From: Cylindrospermum stagnale PCC 7417
GTDB taxonomy: Bacteria; Cyanobacteriota; Cyanobacteriia; Cyanobacteriales; Nostocaceae
Direction: 5' to 3'
Length of the DNA stretch: 64,000 bases
Assembly (NCBI RefSeq): GCF_000317535.1
Contig: NC_019757.1
Span: 4,677,501-4,741,500, forward strand
Below the pieces are notes generated by a model. That model had not been told where the DNA came from and made no database searches. It saw only the letters and a program-made list of their open reading frames with translations. Both the position numbers and the translations under genes were made by a program. This document shows positions 44,805-53,774 of this stretch, piece by piece; the stretch's first letter is position 1, and every line of letters starts with the position of its first letter.

Positions 44805-44986
44805 ATTATCTCCAACTTTGGGGTGGCAGTGTTTAGTTAAGCCTGTTGCCAAGAACGACAGATGCACCCAAATTAAGAGAGGCAATAACTGCATAAAGCT
44901 GTATCAATCAACCGTATATAACTATAGAGATGCAAATCCAATAAACTTAACCAACTTTGAAATTCTTAATTATGAGGTGAGTAATT

Positions 44987-45274
44987 ATGCTCAATTTTAC
45001 TCAAACTTCTTTACATAGCGACCTGCTCCAGCCAATCCGCCAATGGTTGGAATCGATCGAAATTCATAATTCCAAGTTTGCTCATTTCTTGTGTAAATCG
45101 ATCCCATCTCAATGTCCATTTGAACGAGATGTCACACTGTTTGGTCAGAAGTTATTTCACATTCCGCCGATGTGTAAATTAAATCCTCTTTATGAGCAAG
45201 TTGTGAGCCTGCGTTTCAAAGCGCTCTGTTATCTTGCTGATGAATGCGGCGAAGATGTTACAGTCTATTGCTAA
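44987..45274 (+). CDS. Mo-dependent nitrogenase C-terminal family protein
   Basis: 95 residues. The protein matches the cyanobacterial Mo-nitro_C family: IRQWLESIEIHNSKFAHFLC, KSIPSQCPFERDVTLFG, IPPMCKLNPLYEQVVSLRF and YLADECGED. Despite its name, the family is small and its function is not established; it is typical of cyanobacteria. GAGGTGA precedes the ATG. No nif gene is in the window. Confidence 0.85.
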   Translation: MLNFTQTSLHSDLLQPIRQWLESIEIHNSKFAHFLCKSIPSQCPFERDVTLFGQKLFHIPPMCKLNPLYEQVVSLRFKALCYLADECGEDVTVYC

Positions 45275-45463
45275 TAGCTAGTGAGAGCGTCTTCTGATTT
45301 AGCAGTTAAGGGTAATTACAGACTTACGGTTGTTACTTACTCAGCTTTATACTAAGCTAACGTAGACCTAATTGAATGTCTGGCTATTTAGTAGCTAGTA
45401 CATCTCTAAAAAGTTCTTAGTCTGTGTTACTTACCATCCCCTGCTGAAATCATTAACATCATC

Positions 45464-46144
45464 ATGACGCACATCTTACTGGTTGAAGATGAAGTCAAAT
45501 TGGCTCGATTTGTAGAATTGGAACTGAATTATGAAGGCTATCAAGTCAGCGTCGCCTACGATGGATTAACCGCACTTACCGCAGCGCGAGAGTTGCGTCC
45601 GGATTTAGTCATTTTAGACTGGATGCTGCCTGGTGTATCGGGGTTGGAAATATGCCGCCGCTTACGAAGTACGGGTGATAAAGTACCGATAATTTTATTA
45701 ACCGCCAAAGATGAAGTAGGCGATCGCGTTGCAGGCTTAGATGCTGGTGCTGATGATTATGTAGTTAAACCCTTCAGTGTTGAAGAACTATTAGCCAGAG
45801 TCCGGGCCCACCTGCGAAGAACCAAAGAAACCGATACCGCAGATACCTTAGAGTTTGCCGACCTAAGTTTAAATCGTCGGACGCGAGAAGTACACCGAGG
45901 TCAGCGCTTAATTGAGTTAACCGCCAAGGAATTTGACTTACTGGACTATTTACTAGCCCATCCGCGACAGGTAATTACGCGCGATCGCATTTTGGAAGAA
46001 GTCTGGGGTTACGACTTCATGGGCGATTCCAACATTATTGAAGTTTACATTCGCTACTTGCGCCTGAAACTTGAAGCTAATGACGAAAAGCGCCTCCTGC
46101 AAACAGTGCGCGGTGTCGGCTACGTCTTGCGCGATTATGCGTAA
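45464..46144 (+). CDS. OmpR/PhoB-family response regulator
   Basis: 226 residues. Receiver 1-120: [14 protein letters not shown], phospho-acceptor in [13 protein letters not shown] (Asp52 region), LLTAKDE and VVKPFS. Winged-helix DNA-binding domain 130-225: [34 protein letters not shown] and [14 protein letters not shown] transcription regulator; the kinase partner is not adjacent, as 46145-46465 holds no kinase. ATG start. Promoter expected within the 189-bp gap before it. Confidence 0.95.
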   Translation: MTHILLVEDEVKLARFVELELNYEGYQVSVAYDGLTALTAARELRPDLVILDWMLPGVSGLEICRRLRSTGDKVPIILLTAKDEVGDRVAGLDAGADDYVVKPFSVEELLARVRAHLRRTKETDTADTLEFADLSLNRRTREVHRGQRLIELTAKEFDLLDYLLAHPRQVITRDRILEEVWGYDFMGDSNIIEVYIRYLRLKLEANDEKRLLQTVRGVGYVLRDYA

Positions 46145-46534
46145 GTGAAGTACTCCGGCTTGCTTCGCTGAAGCCGTAGCTTCAGTAAAACAACCATCAT
46201 CGTTTCGCGTCTCACCCGCCGTCGCCTCTTTGTACAAGCACAAATTGGACTTACACCGCGTCTCTCGGTTTGCACCGTTTATCCCCTCAAGGGAGAACCC
46301 GCGCAGCCGTCCGCCTCCGCAGACAGTTTGATTTATTTTCCGTACAGTAGGCTTGGCTTATTTTTTACCGCCGAACGTAATCAGACGAACCAGTGGTCTA
46401 CTCTTTCCCCCTTTCTCACGCTCTTAGACAAGGCATAGCATATTACTGCTACGTGACCGTTTGTTGTGAGTCGTGTGGGTGGGTCAACAACCATTTACAT
46501 ATTATCATATATGTGGCGTAACGTGTACACAAGT
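46145..46534. other. Intergenic region after the response regulator
   Basis: Starts with a dispersed-repeat hairpin (GGCTTGCTTCGCTGAAGCC, about 46157-46175). The following G/C-rich text shows no intact frame and may be degenerate coding DNA. Just before the RHH gene, ACATATTATCATATATGT (46496-46513) is a near-palindrome that could be an operator. Confidence 0.5.
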
Positions 46535-46714
46535 ATGAAAGAGAAATCATTGCGTTTTCGGATGTCTGAGCGGCGGTACAATAAGCTCAAGGTATATGCC
46601 ACTAATAAAGAAAAGACGATGACACAATTGATTGAAGACTGGATTGACCGACTACCGAGTCCAGTTATTGACGATTCCTCAGCCATCTCACTCCCTAATC
46701 AACCATTAGGTTGA
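46535..46714 (+). CDS. Ribbon-helix-helix (CopG-like) protein, possible orphan antitoxin
   Basis: From ATG 46535, 59 residues; earlier starts at 46466 or 46511 add text without family resemblance. KSLRFRMSERRYNKLKVYA followed by MTQLIEDWIDRL is the strand-helix-helix layout of MetJ/Arc DNA-binding proteins used in antitoxins. No toxin gene follows; 300 bp of repeats come next. A palindrome-like AT-rich element about 25 bp upstream may be its own binding site. Confidence 0.6.
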   Translation: MKEKSLRFRMSERRYNKLKVYATNKEKTMTQLIEDWIDRLPSPVIDDSSAISLPNQPLG

Positions 46715-46832
46715 TATTGGTCGGAGATGCTTTCGTCATCGTCCAGCTATCCATCCCCTCCCTGCTGCGCTGAGGGAGGGGAATTTCGCCGAATTAGTTA
46801 AATGACGACTGACGCAGCACCGACATAATATT

Positions 46833-46910
46833 AGTCCACGCAGGACGTTCGGCGAAGCTCAGTCGAGCCGTGGACTTTGTTTGTATAGCCGCGACTTCCA
46901 GTCGTTAGGG
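46833..46910 (+). repeat. Dispersed two-hairpin repeat upstream of arsM
   Basis: GTCCACG...CGTGGAC stem with a longer loop than at 17071, then TTTGTTTGTATAGCCG and hairpin CGACT-TCC-AGTCG, ending GTTAGGG. The last 38 bases match the copy before sixA with few changes. About 110 bp before the arsM ATG. The other bases in 46715-47019 hold no gene. Confidence 0.7.
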
Positions 46911-47019
46911 CTAAGTGCAAAATATGAATTTACGTGTTTTTGGGCGTTCTCCCACACTCAGCAAAAATTCACCCAACTATATATATTAGGATGCAGAAAG
47001 CCAACTCTATACCAGTTCA

Positions 47020-47988
47020 ATGACTTATCTAGAAACAGCGGCGCAGTTTTACCACGAAGTTGCTCAAACACCACAAGTAGGACTTTGTTGTGTCCAAAGT
47101 ACACCCCTGCAATTACCAGGGCTGAAAATTCCTGACAAGATGCAAGCAATGAACTATGGTTGTGGCACCACAGTACACCCCACCGAACTCTTCAACCAAC
47201 CCACCGTCCTCTATGTCGGCGTTGGTGGTGGCTTAGAAGCATTGCAATTCGCTTACTTTTCCCGCCGTGTAGGTGCTGTAATTGCTGTTGAGCCAGTTGA
47301 TTCCATGCGGGAAGCCGCCACCCGTAACCTAGAAATAGCTGCTGAAGAAAATCCCTGGTTTGATACCAGCTTTGTCGAAATTTGCACCGGGGATGCCTTT
47401 AACTTACCCATTGGTGATGCTTCTGTCGATGTAGTGGCGCAAAATTGCCTCTTCAATATATTTGAACCAGAAGATTTAACCCGTGCTTTAAAAGAAGCAT
47501 ATCGAGTATTAAAACCAGGTGGTCGCTTGCAGATGAGTGACCCAATTGCTACACGTCCCATTCCTGCACATTTACAACAAGATGAACAGCTACGCGCCAT
47601 GTGTTTATCAGGCGCACTCACATATCAAGAGTACACTCAACGCATCATTAATGCTGGCTTTGGTCAAGTTGAAATTCGCGCCCGTCGCCCTTATCGTCTG
47701 CTAGATACCCAGACTTATAAACTAGAAGAAAATTTACTTTTAGAAAGTCTCGATTCTGTCTCCTTCAAAGTTGCGATTCCCGAAGACGGTGCTTGTATTT
47801 TCACCGGCAAAACGGCAATTTATGCTGGTACAGAACCATTTTTTGACGACTCAGCCGGACATTTGCTGCAACGTGGTGTTCCCGCTGCTGTCTGTGATAA
47901 AACCGCTGCAAAACTTGCGAATTTTAATCCAGCAGAAATCATGATTACAGATTCCACCTGGCATTATGACGGCGGTGGGTGTTGTTAA
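47020..47988 (+). CDS. arsM: Arsenite methyltransferase ArsM (arsenosugar pathway)
   Basis: 322 residues. S-adenosylmethionine-dependent methyltransferase fold with VLYVGVGGGLEALQFAYFSR (glycine loop), CTGDAFNLPIGDASVDVVAQ and RVLKPGGRLQMSDP. Conserved Cys residues in GLCCVQSTP, MNYGCGTT, CLSGALT and a Cys-rich end GGGCC fit As(III) binding. Together with the radical-SAM gene 46 bp downstream it matches the ArsM-ArsS pair that converts arsenite to methylated and ribosylated forms. ATG start. Confidence 0.92.
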   Translation: MTYLETAAQFYHEVAQTPQVGLCCVQSTPLQLPGLKIPDKMQAMNYGCGTTVHPTELFNQPTVLYVGVGGGLEALQFAYFSRRVGAVIAVEPVDSMREAATRNLEIAAEENPWFDTSFVEICTGDAFNLPIGDASVDVVAQNCLFNIFEPEDLTRALKEAYRVLKPGGRLQMSDPIATRPIPAHLQQDEQLRAMCLSGALTYQEYTQRIINAGFGQVEIRARRPYRLLDTQTYKLEENLLLESLDSVSFKVAIPEDGACIFTGKTAIYAGTEPFFDDSAGHLLQRGVPAAVCDKTAAKLANFNPAEIMITDSTWHYDGGGCC

Positions 47989-48034
47989 CATTTCCGGAAT
48001 GCCCAATTTAACCTTGCCACTCCAGAAATAAATC

Positions 48035-49021
48035 ATGATTCAAACAGCAATCACACCTTTCATCCACAAACTAAATTCCCCTTTAACAAAAAGAGGAATC
48101 ACAGTTTTACAAATTAATCTCGGTAAGCGATGTAACCTAGCCTGTACACATTGCCACGTCGAAGCTGGACCAAAACGGACTGAAGAGCTTTCCCCAGAAA
48201 TTTGCCAACAACTAATTTCCTTAATTCACAAATTCCCAGAAATTCAAATTGTAGATTTAACCGGCGGCGCACCAGAAATGAATTATGGATTTGAGCTATT
48301 GGTAGCAGCAGCTAGGGAAACTGGTAAACAGGTAATTGTTCGGTCTAATTTGACCATTTATTTTGTCGATGGATTTGGTGATTTACCAGAATATTTTGCT
48401 AAAAACCAAATTAGAGTTGTGGCTTCTCTGCCCTGCTATTTAGCAGATAATGTCGATAAAATGAGGGGTACAGGTGTTTTTGATGATTCAATTAAAGCTT
48501 TGCAGTGGCTTAACCGACTCGGTTATGGCAAAGAGCCGAATTTAATTGTGGATTTAGTTTATAATCCCCAATTACCCAGCGGTGAAAAATTTTCCTTAGC
48601 GCCTGAACAGACTAATCTAGAACGAGATTATAAAATGTTTTTAAAAGAACATTTTGATATTGTATTTAACAACCTCTTCACCATCACTAATTTACCCGTT
48701 GGTAGAACTAAATTACATTTAGAGCGTAAAAAACTGTACGCCAGCTACTTGCAGTTTTTAGAGTTGCAATTCAATGCCGATACAATTGAGCATTTAATGT
48801 GCCGTGACGAACTTTCTATTGATTATCTGGGCAATGTTTTTGATTGCGACTTTAACCAGATGATGAATTTGCCTGCCAAAACTGGTAATGGTGAAACTCT
48901 AACAGTTGCCAAATTGTTAGAAGCTGGCAGTTTAGACTTGATTAAGGAAGTGCAAACCGCTGCCTATTGCTACGGTTGTACTGCTGGGTGTGGTTCTAGT
49001 TGTGGTGGTGCTTTGGTGTAA
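48035..49021 (+). CDS. arsS: Arsenosugar biosynthesis radical SAM protein ArsS
   Basis: 328 residues. Radical-SAM iron-sulfur motif CNLACTHCHVEAGP (CxxxCxxC) at about residues 33-40, VDLTGGAPEMNYGFE next, and a Cys-rich C-terminal region CYGCTAGCGSSCGG for a further cluster. ArsS attaches a 5'-deoxyadenosyl group to dimethylarsenite, giving arsenosugar precursors. Same direction as arsM with a 46-bp gap, so co-transcribed. Confidence 0.93.
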   Translation: MIQTAITPFIHKLNSPLTKRGITVLQINLGKRCNLACTHCHVEAGPKRTEELSPEICQQLISLIHKFPEIQIVDLTGGAPEMNYGFELLVAAARETGKQVIVRSNLTIYFVDGFGDLPEYFAKNQIRVVASLPCYLADNVDKMRGTGVFDDSIKALQWLNRLGYGKEPNLIVDLVYNPQLPSGEKFSLAPEQTNLERDYKMFLKEHFDIVFNNLFTITNLPVGRTKLHLERKKLYASYLQFLELQFNADTIEHLMCRDELSIDYLGNVFDCDFNQMMNLPAKTGNGETLTVAKLLEAGSLDLIKEVQTAAYCYGCTAGCGSSCGGALV

Positions 49022-49204
49022 ACTTTTCTAAAGCGGGAAGGATGAAATGGCAAATTTTTCATCCTAGCTAAAGGTTACATCCTTGATTTGTCATGGATTT
49101 TGGGTTTGGGTTTGATTGATTAAAAAAGTATTTATGTCATCAAAAAACAACTATGTAACAAAAGTTATGGTGCTGGCATAGTAAATAGTTAGATGGGTTT
49201 ATGA

Positions 49205-49278
49205 TTGAGGTGAGTTAAGTCTCCTCACACCACACCAAAAATCCGTGGATTATTCTCAATTTCCACGGTTTTATTTTT
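49205..49278 (+). ncRNA. Yfr1-type small RNA candidate, copy 1
   Basis: Core CTCCTCACACCACAC at 49221-49235 is the ultraconserved single-stranded motif of the cyanobacterial sRNA Yfr1. It is followed by a terminator hairpin CCGTGGA/TCCACGG (49243-49268) and TTTTATTTTTT. The 5' end is a guess. The base before the core is T (Yfr1 usually has A). Confidence 0.65.
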
Positions 49279-49904
49279 TCACTAGTGATAATCAAAGAAG
49301 AAAAGCCAGGGCGAATATAATTCGCGGCTACACAAACGTTCGCGTAGCGTCCCGTAGGGATAATCCACCTCCGTGGACTGTCGGAGATAGTCTACGTAGG
49401 TTGGGGAGCCACAAAAATTGCGGGGGTTTCCCCCGTTTCCTCTAAGTGGCGTTTGAGGAACGAAACCCAACATTTGGGAGACGAAGGTTGGGTTTCACTT
49501 CGTTCATTGGTGTCAACTTAAGCTCAAACCGTTGTCCCACAGCCGTTTTACCCCACCCCTAATCCCCACTCCGTGCCCGAGTTCCCCTCATGAGCTTCGG
49601 GGAGGTTTTGCGTCAGTAAAACTGGGGTGGGGTTCCGAGAAAGTGATTTGTAATTGAGCAGATTCGATATAACCTGATTACAAGGGTTTCTGCTTAAGTT
49701 GATACTCATGCACTTCGTTCTACCCCTACTACAATTTTCTTAACACCAAGCGTATTGAGATAGATGGGAATTGATTTAAGTTCGGAGTTACCGCTTCAGC
49801 GCTAAGTGCAAGCATCAAAGCTTTTAGTTTTAGTGGTGTCATCCTCAAAAAATTCTGTTACCAAAACTGTTACGAAGGCGTCGTTTTTGGGCAGTTACTT
49901 TAAG
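49279..49904. other. Repeat-rich intergenic region between the two sRNA candidates
   Basis: Holds a dispersed-repeat piece (GTTCGCGTAGCGTCCCGTAG, about 49339-49358), a hairpin GGGTTT...AAACCC around 49460-49495, and a large imperfect inverted repeat TTTTACCCCACCCC ... AAACTGGGGTGGGG (about 49546-49633). No gene is supported. Confidence 0.55.
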
Positions 49905-49973
49905 ATGATGAATAGTTAAACTCCTCACACCACACTGAAAGCCGCAAAACTCGATGTTTCGCGGTTTTTTTTT
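49905..49973 (+). ncRNA. yfr1: Yfr1-type small RNA candidate, copy 2
   Basis: Exact ACTCCTCACACCAC core at 49920-49933, then a terminator hairpin (CCGC-A-AAAC with GTTT-C-GCGG, 49942-49964) and nine T. Yfr1 is a short, abundant, single-gene sRNA of cyanobacteria that pairs with porin-type mRNAs through this core. An AT-rich promoter-like stretch (TACTTTAAGAT) precedes. The 5' end is estimated. The usual guaB-trxA neighbourhood is not present. Confidence 0.75.
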
Positions 49974-50509
49974 GATGTACAGTGACTAATTATTTGTCGA
50001 TGACGCTTTGTTGTCATTTAGGTTCCCGATCAGGTAGCACCACGAGTATATTAGTTAACCCAAGTTGTAAGGGTCGAAATATTTACTATTCTCAGGCTGA
50101 CTTGTTGGTGCTGGAAGTAGTAGAGACGTTGCATGCAACGTCTCTACATTGGTTAGCGGTTTTTTTATGCCAATTAAACGGACATCATATTATTTCTGCG
50201 ATCGCACATTCTATTTTTCCACAACGCCGGAACTTTAAACCTTGCCCCACAGTTTAGACATTTTGATCACAAGCGGAGATAGTGGCGATCGCATTTCCCC
50301 GTTTCCTTAAACTACCACTCAAGCCGGTGACAAGGCGTTTCAATATAACAAGCCCCAAATAACTGAATCAGTTCATGCTGCATACCCACCCTTGCATCTT
50401 GCTCTTTTCCCCCTCTTCCTTGGCGCACTTGGTGTCTTGGCGGTTCAAATCCAACCCCACCCAATTACGCTAAAGTTGCAAATAAGCGTGCATCTAGGAG
50501 GAAAAAATC
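49974..50509. other. Intergenic region before the quinone-oxidoreductase-like gene
   Basis: Contains the second palindrome copy (50120-50147) and two HIP1-type sites. No convincing gene. TAGGAGG at 50494-50500 is the ribosome site for the next gene. Confidence 0.55.
50120..50147. repeat. Dispersed palindrome, copy 2 (perfect)
   Basis: A perfect 28-base palindrome, arms GTAGAGACGTTGCA and its complement. The copy at 14959-14986 differs only in one central base. Likely an interspersed repeat. Confidence 0.88.
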
Positions 50510-51511
50510 ATGAAAGCAGTCTTAATGACAGCAGCAGGGAAACCCGAAGTACTGCAACTACAAGAAGTCCCCAAACCCACACCCGGAAATACAGAACTAT
50601 TAGTTCGCTTAGTAGCAGCCGGCATTAACCCCATTGATACCAAACTGCGAAGCCGCGGCACATTCTACCCCGAACAAATGCCAGCCGTTTTAGGATGTGA
50701 TGGTGCTGGTATTGTCGAAGCTGTAGGGGCTGACGTTCAGCGATTCCGCTCTGGTGATGAAGTATATTTTTGCTATGGTGGTTTAGGCGCACACCAGGGA
50801 AATTATGCAGAATATACTACTGTAGACGAGCGGTTTGTCGCCCGTAAACCCGCTTCCGTCTCCTTTGCCGAAGCAGCAGCCGCCCCGCTAGTCTTAATCA
50901 CTGCTTGGGAGGCTTTATACGAACGGGGACGACTAGAACCAGGGGAAAAAGTTTTGATTCATGCTGGTGCTGGTGGTGTCGGCCATGTAGCTATTCAATT
51001 GGCAAAACTTAAAGGTGCAAATGTCGCCACAACTATCGGTTCAGAAGACAAGGCAAACTTTGTTAAAGAATTAGGTGCTGACGAGACAATCTTTTACAAA
51101 CAAACAGACTTTGTTCAAGCGGTATTAAATTGGACGAACGGCGAAGGCGTAGACTTAGCTTTTGATACCGTCGGCGGCGAAACCTTTCACCAAACCTTCC
51201 CCGCAGTCCGTGTATATGGCGATATTGTCACCATTTTGGAACCAAAGACCAATACAATTTGGAAAACTGCCAGAGAACGTAATCTCCGCATTGGTTTAGA
51301 ATTAATGCTTACGCCAATGCTGCTAGGATTAACAGAAAGCCTTCAGCATCAAGGCGAAATCCTCCAACAATGCGCTACCTGGATAGATGAAGGTAAGTTA
51401 AAAATTCACGTTAGTCACAAATTCCCCCTCGCAGAAGCTGCAAAAGCTCACCAATTACTAGAAACTGGTTCTATCACAGGTAAAATTGTTTTGCTGATGA
51501 GTGACGAATAA
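50510..51511 (+). CDS. Quinone-oxidoreductase-like MDR-family enzyme
   Basis: 333 residues, medium-chain dehydrogenase/reductase fold. NADPH-binding loop VLIHAGAGGVGHVAIQLAKL (about 145-165), N-terminal GCDGAGIVEAVG and ERFVARKPASVSFAEAAAAPL. The Cys/His zinc ligands of alcohol dehydrogenases are not seen, so this is a zinc-free quinone or enone reductase type (NADPH to quinone or alkenal). Strong ribosome site AGGAGG, 9 bases before the ATG. Substrate is unknown. Confidence 0.9.
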   Translation: MKAVLMTAAGKPEVLQLQEVPKPTPGNTELLVRLVAAGINPIDTKLRSRGTFYPEQMPAVLGCDGAGIVEAVGADVQRFRSGDEVYFCYGGLGAHQGNYAEYTTVDERFVARKPASVSFAEAAAAPLVLITAWEALYERGRLEPGEKVLIHAGAGGVGHVAIQLAKLKGANVATTIGSEDKANFVKELGADETIFYKQTDFVQAVLNWTNGEGVDLAFDTVGGETFHQTFPAVRVYGDIVTILEPKTNTIWKTARERNLRIGLELMLTPMLLGLTESLQHQGEILQQCATWIDEGKLKIHVSHKFPLAEAAKAHQLLETGSITGKIVLLMSDE

Positions 51512-51523
51512 TAAGCAAGCAAT

Positions 51524-53749
51524 TTGAACAAATTTTGTTTTCAACGCAGAGGAACGCAGCGGTTAAACGCAGAGGTACGCAAATTTTCTCTGGGTTCCTT
51601 TGCGCTTTCCTTAGCTATCTGCTGCGTTTTACTGTTTTCCCTCCCAGTAGCGGCACAACCAGAACGCACACCCTTAACTCTGGAACTGTTACAAGAAAGG
51701 CTACATACACCCATAGTCAGAGAAGGTAATTTGACCGTAGATTTACGGCAAATGGTGATAGATTTACGACCTGAAAATGCCAGCTTTCGCGATACTTTTT
51801 ATCAACTGCTGCGAAAAGAATTGCAAAAGACTGGTGCAAAACCGTTGGGCTTAGACTTGAGTAATTCTTTGATTCAGGGAGATTTTGTGGGTAGCGATTT
51901 GGGTTTGAAAACACCTCTATATGCCCAAGAAATAGCCCCAATTTTTACCGCCACTGAACAGGAACAATTAGAACGCCTGCGCTTGGTTTGTTTGCAATCA
52001 TTAGCGATCGCATTTCCCAACTCCAAAGACTGTAGATCGCTTTTAGAACCTGAGTCAACTACCTCCAGTCAACTCACCGTCTTCCGTGGGTCCTTAACAC
52101 TGGTACAAACCCGCTTCAATGGGGAAGTGCAGTTCCCCAATACATTCTTTCTTCAGTCTGTGGATGCCCATGGTGCAACCTTTCTGCAACCCACTAACTG
52201 GACAGAAACCAGATTCAGCCGTTCCGTCAGTTTCACATCTGCCACTTTCAGGCAACAGAGCCAGTTTCAGGGCAGTATTTTTTTTTACAAAGCTAATTTT
52301 AAGGAAGTTACATTCCAAGAAACTGTTGATTTTAAAGGTAGTATCTTTACCAATACTGCCAATTTTAACCAAGCGAAATTTAAGCAATTGGCTAAATTTA
52401 GTCATGGGCTGTGGCAAGGAAACGCTGATTTTTCTGATGTAGTTTTTGCCAATCAAGTACAATTTACAAAAGCGAATTTTAATCAGTTTCTCTTTTTCAC
52501 GGAAGCGACTTTTGAGCAAGCCGTGAGTTTTCGAGAAACCCAATTTGATCAAGCTATAAATTTGCAGGGTGCTAGCATTCTCAATCAAGCAGATTTTAGT
52601 GATGCTAGGTTTGCCAAAACTGCTTATTTAAATGTACCTGGTCTAACTTTTAACTCCAACCAAGCGAAAATTTTGGGTAATCCTGGTCAGATTGGCAAGA
52701 TGTTTTGCATACCCACTTTGCAAGGTAATCAAAACATTTTGCGGAATTTGGGGCAAAATTTCCGTCAGCAGCAACAAATTGCCGATGCCAATCAGTTGGA
52801 GTATACAAAACAGCGATTAAGATTAATAGAATTAAGCCGCCGTTTAGTAGTGACTAATATTAATAGTGCAAACCTTACTAGTTTGATTAATTTAGGTTTT
52901 ACTCTCACTCAGGCGTTAGCTATAAAAGAGCGGCGTCAAGTACAAGCGTTTCGCAACAGCAGCGAGTTATTGACTTTAGCAGACATCGATTTAAAAACGT
53001 ACACCCAAATTAGCGATCGCCTAGTTGTGAGTGAACCTCTTTCACTTGGTGGGTGGTTACTGCAAGCTTTGACTTGGTTAGCTTTGAGTGTCCTGCTGCT
53101 GTTGAGTGGCTATGGTACGGACTTTTGGTTAGTTTTTGGGGTGGGGGGATTAGCGATCGCCTATTTCGGCTTGCTATTTTGGCTAGTTGACCGCTACCGT
53201 CGTTTGCGTCCTGTACCTATTATTCCCACATATTACGAAACTATTTCCATCTTGGCTAGTTTTAGCTGTTTATCATTCTTTAGCTTATTAGCCATTTTTC
53301 GTCATGCTGAACAGCCTTGGCTCACTTTAGGATGTCTGTTAATTATTATTTTTCCCATACCAATAACTTTATTATGCCGACTTTATCAACAAGGACGTTA
53401 TCACGACTTAATGAATGTTTCTTACTTCACTGAAGACGGTACTCTCCGGCAGTTAAGATTACTAATTGGACGTTTGCCAGTAATCCCCAGAAATCCTACA
53501 TTCCGAGAGAGATATATGTCTCTGTTGTGGAATCGCCGTTGGAACTGGCTTAACTACTACGACTTTAGCCTCAATAACCTAGTACGATTAGGATTTAACG
53601 ATATCCGCCTACGGGACGAACATCTTCCTGGCATTATCGCCGCACTTGCTTGGTATCAGTGGAGTCTAGGTTTACTTTACATTACCCTAGTTTTGTGGAC
53701 TCTCTCCCGCACAATTCCGGGATTAAATTTATTAATTTATCTGAAGTAA
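51524..53749 (+). CDS. Pentapeptide-repeat membrane protein with helix-hairpin-helix segment
   Basis: 741 residues from TTG 51524. Signal-like segment at about 22-45 (FALSLAICCVLLFSLPVAAQ). Residues about 190-400 are divergent pentapeptide repeats (ANFNQAKFKQ, ATFEQAVSFRE, ASILNQADFSDARF), a right-handed beta helix. Residues about 445-500 resemble a ComEA-type helix-hairpin-helix (LINLGFTLTQALAIKERRQV). Then four to five membrane segments and a conserved cytosolic tail. The start is uncertain: codons 6-25 lie in a dispersed repeat (AACGCAGAGGAACGCAG). Function unknown; probably envelope. Confidence 0.75.
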   Translation: MNKFCFQRRGTQRLNAEVRKFSLGSFALSLAICCVLLFSLPVAAQPERTPLTLELLQERLHTPIVREGNLTVDLRQMVIDLRPENASFRDTFYQLLRKELQKTGAKPLGLDLSNSLIQGDFVGSDLGLKTPLYAQEIAPIFTATEQEQLERLRLVCLQSLAIAFPNSKDCRSLLEPESTTSSQLTVFRGSLTLVQTRFNGEVQFPNTFFLQSVDAHGATFLQPTNWTETRFSRSVSFTSATFRQQSQFQGSIFFYKANFKEVTFQETVDFKGSIFTNTANFNQAKFKQLAKFSHGLWQGNADFSDVVFANQVQFTKANFNQFLFFTEATFEQAVSFRETQFDQAINLQGASILNQADFSDARFAKTAYLNVPGLTFNSNQAKILGNPGQIGKMFCIPTLQGNQNILRNLGQNFRQQQQIADANQLEYTKQRLRLIELSRRLVVTNINSANLTSLINLGFTLTQALAIKERRQVQAFRNSSELLTLADIDLKTYTQISDRLVVSEPLSLGGWLLQALTWLALSVLLLLSGYGTDFWLVFGVGGLAIAYFGLLFWLVDRYRRLRPVPIIPTYYETISILASFSCLSFFSLLAIFRHAEQPWLTLGCLLIIIFPIPITLLCRLYQQGRYHDLMNVSYFTEDGTLRQLRLLIGRLPVIPRNPTFRERYMSLLWNRRWNWLNYYDFSLNNLVRLGFNDIRLRDEHLPGIIAALAWYQWSLGLLYITLVLWTLSRTIPGLNLLIYLK

Positions 53750-53774
53750 CTTTTATTTAAAGAGCCTGTAAATC

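Noticed and set aside
26893-46144. Pairing of the orphan kinase at 26893 with the orphan response regulator at 45464
   Set aside because: They are 17 kb apart with no shared regulatory sequence; pairing cannot be argued from the window.
45953-46243. Minus-strand frame overlapping the response regulator end
   Set aside because: Lies mostly opposite a clear OmpR-family gene and has no family signature.
49245-50257. Short frames in the spacer between arsS and the quinone-oxidoreductase-like gene
   Set aside because: They run through hairpin repeats, sRNA terminators and a palindrome; composition does not resemble protein.
52094-52588. Minus-strand frame of 164 codons opposite the pentapeptide-repeat region
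   Set aside because: The periodic codons of the pentapeptide repeats keep the opposite strand open; no protein features.
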